A program made the position numbers and the translations under genes. A stretch of DNA of 64,000 nt from Pelodera strongyloides (lineage: Eukaryota; Nematoda; Chromadorea; Rhabditida; Rhabditidae): the NCBI GenBank assembly GCA_036852015.1, contig JAANDG010000303.1:1-64000 (forward strand), read 5' to 3'. Under the pieces are notes generated by a model. The model was not told where the DNA came from and made no database searches. It was given only the letters and a program-made list of their open reading frames with translations. The stretch's first letter is position 1. Each line of letters begins with the position of its first letter. Shown here one piece after another: positions 43,601 through 53,835 of this stretch.

Positions 43601-45341
43601 CCATCTCTACCGGTCTTATTATAAAAGAGTAACTGTAGCGTAATTAGCATACCGATGTGCGTTACGGAAATGCAAATTTCGTGTTCGGGTAAAAGGAGTT
43701 TCGCAGCTCAATATCGAAGTATGCTGTATGCATACGCAATTGTTTCATATTATGTGAATTTCTTATGATACGTTTGAAGCTTTGTATATAAGTATGCCCA
43801 TGCTAAGCCAATCATATTTCCATGTAAGTCGCCTCAGGCGGCGTGAGCCGTGTGGTATATAAATATTCCAATAATTAGAAAAATGAAACAAGGATAATCA
43901 ATGGCCTTAAATGAAAAATGTATAAGAAATCCAGGAAAATAAAAAGTAACAAATCGAAAATTTACTCGTCGTCGTTATTTCCGTTGTAGCTGATGTGTCT
44001 GTTGTTGCGGTAGTGTCAGTAGCTGTCGTTCCCGTACCTAAAGCAATTACTTGGTTAATTAAATAATTAGCCATCCAAAGCTTATTAATTACATTAATTA
44101 ATGAGCCCCTTACGTTAAAACAGAGTATCCCATTATTCAAGGCCGCTTCAATATAATGAAATCTCATTAGTTGCGCAAGCACAGTACATGACGACAATTT
44201 TTTTATCATAAAATTAAAATTAAGTATATTTAATAGCAAATGTAAAGACACGCTTGCACGCGTTTAAAAAGTAACAGCGCGAAAGAAGCAAATATTTGTA
44301 GTAAAGATCGCTACAAAAATAAAAATAAATAAAAATTTTTGACTTGACAGAATCGAGATATTCGAACACCTAACCTGTTGTTCCATCTGGCGTAGTAACT
44401 GGTGGTACGGTTGCTGGAAAAAAAAATTAAATATAAAAAACCAGCCGTTCGACGAGCCCTACGGGCTCTTCTCCGACTGGAGGAATCGGCCTTCGGCCGA
44501 TTGTTACTCTATTTAAAAGAATTTCTTCAAACGTAAAAAAAGATGTTCATTTACGTTTATGCGGAAACGTATAATATAGTTGTGGACTTCATGCAAATTT
44601 GCAAATTTGCTATTGCAATTGCTCTTCTATCTCCTATAAGATCCTCCTTACATAAGCTAGCATAGCTCAAACGGTAGAGCGTTGGACTGTGAATCGAGAG
44701 GTTGTGCGCTGATGTGGGTTCGAATCTCGCCAGCCGCAAAGATTTTGTATGCTCTTTCCATCGAAGGATTTTCTTTATGAAGGGATTTCGTTGTGCACAT
44801 AAAAACAAACCCGTGACAAACTCTTCTCCTTTATATAATAAGATAATAATACGTGAAAATTTAAACGTGATTTAAGTTGCATGACAAGAGTATCAAATGT
44901 GTTTGTTACTCTGGTCCTCATGCACGCCGCGCGGAAATGGGTACAGTAGCCGCGTCCGCGGGAAAAGATTGAAAATTTGCATTGAAAGAGTCGAAACCTT
45001 TTTTCTGCGTCTCCGCCTTTCCCACGTTAAAAGCCATCCTTTTCCGCGGACGCTGTTTACGCGTTTCCGTGATGCGCGCCTGAGAACGTAGTAGAGAAAT
45101 ATTTCGTAATTTTGGCTGATCTGATAGTTCTTGGAAAGTAACTTTGCTTATTGGCCTCGTTTATTCTCCGGCAGCGCTAATATGCCAATTTTTCGGCCAA
45201 TTTTTCGGCCAAACTCTTAGTTTTCTAGTAAACCATAGAGATACCGTAATACTTACTCGACTCCCCTCCAGGACTTGTTTGCATACATCCATTGCAAAGA
45301 TGTATGAGTGATATTCCGAGGAAAACGTAGGAAAAGGTCAT
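40601..45341 (-). CDS. Secreted Thr-rich, cysteine-rich protein (array gene 6)
   Basis: Nine exons: 45341-45257 (signal), 44413-44375, 44037-43966, 42866-42822, 42577-42557, 42166-42125, 41867-41756, 41148-41007 and 40675-40601; 210 residues in frame throughout. The signal peptide MTFSYVFLGISLIHLCNG is followed by CMQTSPGGES. Five short Thr-rich exons (39, 72, 45, 21 and 42 nt) all begin and end in phase 1, replacing the single long minisatellite exon of genes 2, 4 and 5. The Cys domain reads CMNC, ACPSGTTDC, PCWEY; then CTGG, GGQWIGV, AEAGCMMDG; then LYDLDGNEQ and LICDPD before TAA. The donor of exon 8 is uncertain: CAA|GTTGGT keeps homologous sequence, TAT|GTACGC would be shorter by 16 codons. 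It is the most diverged member and probably the oldest branch of the array. Confidence 0.65.
42049..42079. repeat. Interstitial telomere-type repeat (TTAGGC)n
   Basis: Five units of TTAGGC in an intron of gene 6. TTAGGC is the nematode telomere repeat. Confidence 0.85.
43154..43321 (+). mobile_element. Helitron, 3'-truncated third copy
   Basis: Starts ATCTTATTATATAAAGGAG as the complete copies do and includes the tRNA-His-like segment (minus strand, about 43258-43320). It is cut off where a foldback repeat begins. Confidence 0.7.
43324..43602. mobile_element. Foldback element inserted in the Helitron
   Basis: Inverted ends GGGGTCTCGATGTATG and CATACATCGAGACCCC, with CTCTACC close to both outer borders (43313-43319, 43605-43611) as a possible target duplication. 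Long ORFs across it are not credible. Confidence 0.65.
44441..44843 (-). mobile_element. Non-autonomous Helitron carrying a tRNA-His-like module (second full copy)
   Basis: Read on the minus strand: A before TCTTATTATATAAAGG, and CTGG followed by T at the other end, with the same two hairpins. Lies in intron 1 of gene 6. 403 bp against 428 bp for the first copy. Confidence 0.75.
44648..44738 (+). pseudogene. tRNA-His-like segment inside the Helitron
   Basis: GCTAGCATAGCTCAAACGG, GGTAGAGCG, GGACTGTGAATC and GTGGGTTCGAATCTCGC occur in tRNA order. D and T arms can pair; the variable region is too long (about 15 nt) and the acceptor stem is poor. Confidence 0.5.
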
Positions 45342-45342
45342 T

Positions 45343-45524
45343 TTAAAGCGGTATAACAGCCGGTTTCTGAAAAGTAGGAAGTGACTGTATTTATGTATCG
45401 TGACTCTTGAATGTTGTTTGCAAATTGTTATTATTAGCAAAAAAAATCGCGATGTATCTTATCATACGATACGCAGGAAGCCGTCGTTTATACGTTTCAA
45501 AACCCGGATGTTATATCGCTTTAA
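45343..45524. mobile_element. TTAA foldback element abutting the gene 6 start codon
   Basis: Ends TTAAAGCGGTATAACAGCCGG and CCGGATGTTATATCGCTTTAA, TTAA at both borders. The ATG of gene 6 begins 2 bp from the border. Confidence 0.75.
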
Positions 45525-46089
45525 AAGTAGTTTGATGCAGATAACGACAACAAATAACTTATTCGTACTAAGATAAACAATATAACGCGACGAAAAATAA
45601 TAATAATAATAATAAATATATTCGAAAAGGCAACTTGTTCATTGAAATCCTGTTTTTCACAACGTTTGACAGACGTGAATTCTCGCAAATTAAACGGCGA
45701 TTTGAAATTAACGGAGCAGATATACCATCATTTAATCAAAGCATTCACGAATCAAAACCGAACTAATTCTTATTTCCGTTTTCTTTTTCAACACTTTTTA
45801 TGGAAATTTCCTTTTCAGCCTATTTATTTGATTGAGCGAAACAACAAAAAAGTGAACACTAAATCAGGGCAGACGTTTCACTTTTTACCCACATTTTTCG
45901 TGTATTTTCTGATTTTCGCGGTATAATCGAGATTTATGGGCTGATTTCGGTGGCTAATTGTGTTTTGGCTCTTATGCTGAGATTTTAGTTTAGGGAGTTA
46001 GCTAGTTAGCTGTTGGAAATCCTGGTGCGATATAAACCTTTTACACACCTTTTGGTGTATTTAATAAATAAAATAAATAAACTACATAG

Positions 46090-46133
46090 GCTAGGCTTAG
46101 GCTTAGGCTTAGGCTTAGGATTAGGCTTGGGCT
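46090..46133. repeat. Interstitial telomere-type repeat (TTAGGC)n, degenerate
   Basis: Six to seven TTAGGC-like units including TTAGGA and TTGGGC variants. Confidence 0.8.
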
Positions 46134-47234
46134 TTAAATATAACCATAGCGCACAGTTTGTCGTAAGATAAGCATATAACTGTAGTTAGTAGTTGGGATA
46201 AAGAGAATAGGAGAAAACGAAAAAATATTAGTAAAAATTATGTCCTCGAACACGGAAGGGCATACATAGCATAGCCATAGCTTGTAAAATGCAAATTCAT
46301 AATGGACGCGAGTCGGAAAATTCAAATGATGGCAAATACATTACTGTGATTGGAAATAACGAACAACATCGTATTCTAATCTTACCATAAAGTAACGAAA
46401 TAGCAAGATGATCAAATTGCATAGAGTGAATCTGTAAATCAAGCAAAATAGGGCCTGACACCTCATAGCAAACCATTTATATGGGTGTTTTTTCAAACAT
46501 TTTCAGCGTAATTTCTTTATTGAACCGAGTCGGCATCGGCAATACGCTTGAATAATTGCGATCATTAGAATCCTTTATTAATATCCCGCCTAATCGAAGA
46601 CCAGTTTCCTGAATTCCTGAATTTGAAAAACCCGACTCCGACACGTTACAAATAAAAGTAAAACGAATAAAAAAAGTTGTCGCGCGTCTGTCTCTCGGTT
46701 CATCTTTAAATGAGCATATAAGCAATGATAAGCGTGTTTTGATGATTGTTCAATCGCTCAGTTATTTGGCTGTTTGATCGGGAAGAGTTTAAAGCGAAAT
46801 ACCGGCCGATTTTGGAACACATCGAGTGCACCAGCATCCTTATGCAAATAAACATAAATTAGAATAAAAAATCGAGTTAAATTCGAGCAAATTAGCATAA
46901 ATACGTAAGAAGCCACGATTTAATGAGATCAACCTGAAACTTTAGTTGTATGGCGGGGGGCACAAAAAAAGACATGTGGGCCATTTCGGCGCCAGGAGTG
47001 TGCGAATACGAAAAAAAAAGTTTTTTTTTGGTTCGCGCACATGTGATGAGTGCGTGTCCCACTAACGGCTCACCTACCAAGTTAGCATTCTCAGCGCAGT
47101 GTTAAGCCATTATAGGAGCTAAGAAACTTTATCGAATATATGATTGTGCTCTATGTGCGCCCTGTTTGTGGAATAAAAAAACACATCAGATATAAAAATG
47201 ATTTATTAAAATTTGTTTCAACACTTTTTTTTTG
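46134..47234. other. Spacer between gene 6 and the 47-kb gene
   Basis: Contains one TTAA-family end (TTTAAAGCGAAATACCGGCCG, about 46790) whose partner was not found. No gene with two supported features was seen. Confidence 0.4.
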
Positions 47235-48119
47235 TTACCGACATATTCTCAACACGGACTCGATTCTCTTTTCCGAAGCATTTAAAAGGAGAACATAATT
47301 CTTCCAAAAAACGTTCAATTTAGCTTCAGCTCCATTGATTTTCCGGTAAATTTCCGTGTAGTATGCATCTCGTGTGTGGCTTGAAATTGAAATGCGCACG
47401 TGTTTGAAGTTTCTGCAAGGTATGGTTTGAGAGGACATATAAACCGATGGTTGAGCGGCTAGAGCTTTTGCCTCTTATGGGGTTTGCAATTTTGAAAAAA
47501 TTCCTTGCAAGTATGCACACGAGGTACCGTACTTTGGAACTAAGAATGAATATATAACATGAGTAATTATAAAATCGTTCCAAGGCAAATTTTTCGGCAC
47601 ACTTGCAACCCCCATAACACACGCAACCCGAGTTCCCATCTGGCCCGTGACAACTTGAATTTGAACCACTAGGAATATGTAAATTCACCACAAAAATACG
47701 CGCCAAATCGAGTTACAACCTACAGCATTCGTTGTTTTAATGTATCTGGCTACGGTATTTGTATTTGATTTAGAGTTGTAGGATTCCATACCTGAACACC
47801 GTTTCCTCGTTCAAAACATCCTTCTGTATAATAAATGTCCATTCTTCGTCGAAAGAGCGCTCAGCATTAACCCATTGCTAAATGAAGTATTGCTGTACAA
47901 TGCCCAAAGTTGGAGATAAATCGTCTTTATACTTCTTGGCATGCACTAATAGGTGTATAAGACAGTTGGAACAAAAAAAATGTATGTTGTACAACTGCAG
48001 TCAGACGTATCACTTTTCCACTGTACATATGGTTGACAAAACAAGGAACATACATAAAATCATTTTTAATCAAATACCCGTAAAATTCCGCGAAGGCACT
48101 CCTCTCCGATGACAACTTT
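47235..48119 (-). CDS. Hypothetical multi-exon gene, 3' part
   Basis: Exons 48119-47933, 47877-47792, optional 47668-47528, and 47412-47235; phases 0, 2, (2). Frames join with or without the optional exon. The first intron would be 55 bp (GTATAA..TTTAG). Exon content: SSERSAFAEFYGYLIKND and HMYSGKVIRL; then QWVNAERSFDEEWTFII; the optional exon is Cys-rich (CHGPDG, CVCYGGCKC); the last reads NFKHVRISISSHTRD and ends SVLRICR-stop. The style of the last two main exons loosely recalls nematode F-box-associated domains, but no signature motif is seen. The 5' end was not found; an exon start before 48119 is needed. Confidence 0.35.
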
Positions 48120-48347
48120 CTGCATTATCTCCAAACTTCTCGCACGGATTGATGGAAGGGTTGTCTGGTATTTTTATATATTTTTTTGTATGTTTACAAT
48201 TGTTCAGTGCTTTATTCAATAGCAGGAAAATAACTGAACTAACTAGAGTGCGTTATAGGTTATAGAAAAGGAAAAGAAAGAATTTCAGGCTTATTTTCTT
48301 GGCTAGGTTTAGGATTAAACTTAGGATTTGATCTAAGTTGAGGCGTA

Positions 48348-49297
48348 TTAATCCTCAAAACCAACCGCTTTGAGGTTGAACACTGCATCCGCGTGATCGT
48401 TTATATCCAAATAAAGATGTGTACAATTACTTACAATCGTATCATTCAATAACTCTTCGAGATAAAACGCGTCTGAAAATATCACTTGAAAAACAAATTT
48501 TTGTTTATTTCTTGGAGATACACACATTTTTGATAACTGATCAAACGATCATAAGTTAAAAACAAAACGAAATCACAGGGGTTAGGTTGATGTTCTCAAA
48601 CAATAGCTCAAATAGCTGGGCAAATATCCTTTGTTCAAAACATGCAGGTTCTCTATGCAAAAAAACACTGCAGCCTTATTCGTCACGGGCCTGTCTCGTT
48701 AGAGATGTAACAAAAATAAAAAATAAAAAAAAATAAAAATGTTAATAATATCATGCACACCTGATGGACACCACCTGCCTTTCAACTCCAGGAGCAATCT
48801 GGAAGGCCTTGTCGCTTGAAGGAACTTTTGAATCTCAGTTAAAGTGATATCGATTGGAAAGAGACGAACATCGGATACGGTAATTCGTTGCGAGACGCAG
48901 AATCCGGCAAACCACGAGAGCAGGGATACGGTAACGCGACGCTGAACTGTGTGCGTTGCGTATGTGATCTGGTATATCTGGTTATTTTTATTATACTGAA
49001 TTTCTTGATCTTTCAACAAGCATTCATGTCATTGTGAAATTCATACCAGCAGTTTCTCCTTGCGTGTGCAGGTCCCTAACTTGATTTACCATTAGTTTAT
49101 CTCCCTTGGACAGATGTTACACTCTTTTGAAGTAATAAATGGAATAAATTATTGAAAAGTCTTTTTCCTTACCATGCTAATCCTCCTCAGACAGCATCTC
49201 CACAACAATTGGGGCATGAACACTGCAAGGAATTGAGTAACTGCCCCGACTACCAAATATACTGTGTCCGTTCCAGAAGTAAATATGTCTTCGATAC
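48348..49297 (-). CDS. Hypothetical multi-exon gene, 3' part (possible F-box-associated type)
   Basis: Exons 49297-49173, 48941-48761 and 48472-48348 join in frame (phases 0 then 1) with good TTTTCAG acceptors and GTAAGG and GTGTGC donors. The first exon has a hydrophobic stretch (TVYLVVGAVTQFLAVF); the second reads ITVSDVRLFPIDITLTEIQK and RPSRLLLELKG; the third LEELLNDT and SNCTHLYLDIND, then stop. Alternating strand/leucine pattern and NC-x-x-LYLD resemble the C-terminal FBA/FTH repeats of nematode F-box proteins, from memory only. The start of the gene is not found. Splicing inside the third exon at GTAAGT is possible. Confidence 0.35.
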
Positions 49298-49437
49298 CTG
49301 AAAACAGTGATATAAATATTACATAGTTATTACATAGTTATAGAGGAAATGGGTGTAAGAAAAAACGCCACGTATACGTATTTACTATCGTATGCTTTTC
49401 ATGGCGGCGCAGACATTTACTTTTTAATTCTGTTCGC

Positions 49438-49631
49438 TTATGGGCCAGGAATCCTGACTGAACGGAGTGGAACGGAAGAGCCGCAGTCCGCTTCTCGTGC
49501 ACGGTCCATGACGGCTAAAGAATGACAATGCCAAACATGCCTTGATCCATGCAAATAGTGGGTTCCGTCGTCCTCTCTGCCAAGATCACCCGCTTGTTGG
49601 ACGTCTTCCAAGTTAACACCATTAGATAGAG
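49438..49631 (-). CDS. Possible terminal exon, unknown protein
   Basis: A TTCCAG acceptor opens 63 codons (LSNGVNLEDVQQAGDLG, HGSRHVWHCH, RIPGP) ending at TAA. It may end a separate gene or, with an internal donor, join the exon at 49297. Composition is neither repeat- nor transposon-like. Confidence 0.25.
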
Positions 49632-49724
49632 CTGGAATATAAGTGTTGCAAGTTCTGCGCTCTTCAAAAACGACTATTTTTAATTAATTGACTCTTTTTT
49701 TTTATGAATTATGAGTGATACAGA

Positions 49725-49844
49725 GAAAAAGCGAGAGAGTCAGAGAGAGTCAGACAGAGAGAGAGCGAGAGAGTCAGAGAGAGAACGTAAGAGAGAGAGA
49801 CAGAGAGAGAGGGAGAGAGAGTCGGAGAGAGAGGGAGAGCGAGT

Positions 49845-49881
<37 letters not shown>
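49725..49881. repeat. (GA)n-rich microsatellite
   Basis: GAGA with CAGA and GTCA interruptions. The charged or Leu/Ser-rich ORFs over it are low-complexity artefacts. Confidence 0.9.
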
Positions 49882-49882
<1 letters not shown>

Positions 49883-49941
49883 ATACATTCTCCGTGTTCC
49901 GCACAGCCGATATCTCCACCCTGACTGATCTACGTGGTAAC

Positions 49942-50549
49942 CTATGTCTCCTTGAGTCGATCAAACTTCTGAGATATGAATGCGTACTTCGAAGTGAGTC
50001 CACGTCCCGCCAATGCAACCTGAGCAGGGGAAAATGGTGCACTGTAAAGTGATATGACCACGTGGTTTTGAAACATGCACATAAAAAGACTTGTGCCCTT
50101 TTGTGCTTTGGAATTTACATGTTTACCATATGCAGCATCCATTTCAAAACAACGTGTCATGGACAATAAGTATTATAAAAATGGTAGTCTTGCAACAGTT
50201 CTGTTATATCTCGTAGATGTTCTACGTCTTACGGATCAATGATGATCTTATGAAATGCAAAAATTTGTAACAAAAAATTTGAAAGTCACCTTCGGCAAAT
50301 CTCCCAAAGCGCGACCACGGGTATGTTCAGAAAATTAATTATATCTTCCTCATTCTCTTGCGTGTGTCCATTTTCTCTAATTTCCTTCCATTTGCATAAG
50401 ACAGTGTTAGACTCTGTGATCGAACAGCACGGAACATCACATAACACGGACGAACCGCAGTCTTGTGACACTATCACAATCGCACCGTGCTGCTTCGGTC
50501 CAGAGCTCGTCTCTTCGGAAAGAGCACGGGGCTGTACAGTGGATTCCAT
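49942..50549 (-). CDS. Hypothetical two-exon protein
   Basis: Exons 50549-50290 (from ATG) and 50041-49942, joined in phase 2 through an AAG|GTGACT donor and a TTTACAG acceptor, give 119 residues. Exon 1 contains VIVSQDCGSSVLCDVPCC and VLCKWKEIRENGHTQ; exon 2 is basic (VALAGRGLTSKYAF) and ends KFDRLKET. There is no signal peptide at this ATG, so an upstream exon may be missing. I do not recognise the family. Confidence 0.3.
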
Positions 50550-50814
50550 TCAGTATTAGTACAGTATGAATGTGAATAAGATCTTTTTTTGGAAAGGGGG
50601 ATTACTTTAGTACAGATGTCCGGAGAAGAGCAGACGAAGATATCCAGATAAAATTGTTCAAACTTTATAAAATTAAAATGTGGATCAGCCTTTGAAATAC
50701 ATAGTTTTTGGCGGAATAAGTTTAACAATGCAATAGGAGACAGCCCGGTGGCAAATGTGCAGTGCGTGCGAGCATGTGGAGAAGCATGAATCTTATTTTT
50801 ACAACCTTGTCTAT

Positions 50815-50985
50815 TTCCCTTTCTCTTTCTTTTCTCTCTCCTTTCTCTCCTTCGCTCTCTCGCTTCTCTCTATATCTCTCCTTCGCTCTCTTGCTTCTCT
50901 CTCGATCTCTTTCCCTCTCTCTCTCTCTCTTTTTTTTTCTCTCTCTCTATCTATCTCTCTCGCTATTTATCTCTCTCTGACTGTG
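50815..50985. repeat. (CT)n-rich microsatellite
   Basis: CTCT with TTCG and TATC interruptions; ORFs rich in Ser and Leu here are artefacts. Confidence 0.9.
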
Positions 50986-52119
50986 AAGCACCTGTCAATG
51001 TCAACGTCTTTTTGTAAAAGTTATCCTCATTATTGCGCTATCTATATATTCAATCATCGTATGTCGTATGAACCTCTCTGCTCCGTTTTCGTGAAGTAGT
51101 TGTCATTTTGGGTGAACTTATGTGTTTACACATCAATATATAAAAAGTAGCACAAGCAAAAATGCACAGCATACATTTTGGTAATTACTGTACCTCTCAT
51201 TTCATCGGCGCGTCGAGCAAAATTCAGTATCAAGGTTAACTATATTGACTACATTTACAATTAGAGCCAACACTAATTTTATGAAAACTTTGTGGAAACT
51301 CTAATGTACGTATATATATTATGCGCGATCATTTTCTGTGTTTCTAAATTCTGATTCTGATAGATCACTTCTTGACCAGGCTTCTTATTTACAAATTCGT
51401 ATTCAGTTGAGCGTTATCGTTCGTGCGTTTGTATCGTTAGGTGAGACGTCCAACGTCCGAATTAGAGAGTGATAAGCGGCACATAGGACCCCAAAAGTCT
51501 GGCCCTCTAATTTGGGTTTCATTTGTTACGGTTACGGTATATAGCTTCTTCTTCCTTTCGCTGCTTGCAGACTTACTCACGTTAGACTGTATGTGCTTAA
51601 AGCGCATATGTAGGCACTCAAAATGAGCAAAACAAACGGAAACTAGACTTTCCACACCAGACGTGAATTTAAATAGGCAGCTGAATATGCAAATGCGAAT
51701 ATTCGAATTTGCATGCGCATATGTCTCTGAATAATGCTATTTGACGATATCTGCATGTATATTTGAAAAAATTTACATTGACCCCCGACGATGTATGGCA
51801 CCGTCTCAACTAACGCGTTTACTATGGAAAGGGTGAACTTTGTAGTTTATTTTCTGTTAACTGGGAATCTTTGGACAACTTTTGTTGTTGTTTCCTTAAT
51901 GGGGAACATACATTCTATCAACACAGCTTAACTTCAAAAAGGGCCTACATATTCCCTTTAATTTCCGACAATGCAAATATAAAACATATGACAACATATT
52001 AGTCTTATGTGCAACGTTTTTGTGTAAAACGTTATTTTGCTAATGACTGATCACTGATCCACTCCATGTTGACTTATTTGTGTGTCCGCCATTCTCTCTT
52101 CATCCGTTTCTATGTCCCT

Positions 52120-52161
<42 letters not shown>

Positions 52162-53835
52162 CATTCTCTCTTTCATTCTCTCTCTTTCTCGTCCTCGTGT
52201 TTTTATTCCTCACAATGTGAAGATGCCGCGGCGCCGTTGTAACAAGCACGCGTGCGGCGTAAAATTGTCAAACACAGCTGATTTCTATGGCTCCTAGCCG
52301 CACTTTCCAGAATAACAAGAACTAAAACTGAACAATTAGAAATGAATACGGTTCGGATGTTTAGGATGTTGAGTAAACTGTGCGTAACTTTTGACAGAGC
52401 AATTTTATTCCAAGTGATATGTTTTATTGAAAACAGTATATAATTATGTTCTTAATGTGGTTGGACGCATCGTCTGTGTTCTGCATCCCAGTCGCCCCTC
52501 ATACACTCTCTCTTTTCCTCCACCATTCTCTCTCTCTCTCTCTCTTTCTCCCTATACGCATGCGTTTGATCTTGACATTCGATAATAAAATATGCAACAA
52601 TCAATCATTTCTGCTTCAAATTTAATCGAGTCTCAGCTCAGCAGTGCCTTTTTAATTTTAAGGAACAGGCTCATGAAAAACACTTGCGCCAGACGTTTCA
52701 AAAACAGACTGTTAAGTTATACTGCATTAACTGGAAAAACTCTGCTGAAGCAACGATTTCAACAAATACATTTTTATTTAAACACTATAATAACATACCT
52801 CTAAAAACAGAGGACAGTGAAAAACCCTATCTAGCACATACATAGTAGATGGATTAACATGGAATGCTTAGGCGCAAGTTTTAATCTTTACAGAGGTAAT
52901 CAAAAAGTAATTCAAATTCGATATTAACACGTGTAAATACAGTAGTTGAGCCAAAAGATAATCGTAAGGCCCTTTTATTAAAATTTTTATGTGGAAATTA
53001 TCCTGCAATTAGGCAAGCAAGCACACACCCATCTTAAATAAAGATATGTTTGCAGTTTGTAGTCAGTAGGCTACGGCTTGTACTTGTAGCATGTAGTTTG
53101 TAGATTATAGTTTAATGCTGCTGTCCCTTGCTTGGCAGACGCACGTTACGTGCGATCATCGAAGGACGGTGAGGTCCGAGGCGAACGTTCAAGCGGTGCT
53201 TGTATCCCCACTGAAATATGTAGTTTGTGGTTTGTGGTTTGTAGTTTGGAGCCAGGTAACTACTGACAGTGTAACCGTGCACATTCGCTGTAGCACACTT
53301 TGACAGCGCAACATCTAGGTGCCATGTTTGGAAGGGCGTAGCCGCGCCAAACGATCTTGTATGATGAAAGGTTGCCACGAGTTGCTTCGCGGTCCATGGT
53401 ATTAACCATCACGAAATTTCAGAGTCACAAAAGATCGCCGCCGCAGGCTTAGATTTTGGGTTGAGGCGGACACTACTGAAAATTTAAAGGGCGCGTGAAG
53501 CCATATGAAGCAAACATCCCGCTCTGTCATTACGTGCTTTCTGGAGGTGCACCATACGAAGTAAACCACCGCGTCATCGTCACGCCCACATATGGTCGGC
53601 CACAGCGGCGCGGCGCAGCCGCTTGTGTGCTAGATGCCGTGGCCGGCCGTGCCTGTGGCGCACCTGACAAGTCTCCATCAAAAGGTGCACCACAGGAGCG
53701 GAATTGGCACCTGTGGCGCACCCCCGCGCACACTAAGGCCTAGGGGGAGGGAGGGGAGTGTGCGCCGAACGTGGCGGACCGTTTTTTGTGCGCGGCGATT
53801 GCGCGGTTTTTCATCAACACCATAAATTAAGGAAG
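50986..53835. other. AT-rich spacer with simple repeats
   Basis: Holds a (CT)n run at 52115-52165, TAGTTTGTAG-type short repeats at 53050-53250, and a block 53135-53215 whose diverged copy is at 59290-59375. The latter part (53600-53810) is GC-rich. No supported gene. Confidence 0.4.

Noticed and set aside
46594..46703. Short ORF MNRETDARQLFLFVLLLFV.. that looks like a signal peptide on the minus strand
   Set aside because: It ends after about 37 codons, has no convincing donor, and overlaps a longer unrelated frame. Kept only as a note.
49711..50052. Arg/Glu/Ser-rich plus-strand ORF
   Set aside because: It is a translation of the GA microsatellite.
52592..52804. 70-codon plus-strand ORF (MQQSIISASN..)
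   Set aside because: No splice, homology or neighbour evidence; the length is expected by chance in AT-rich DNA.
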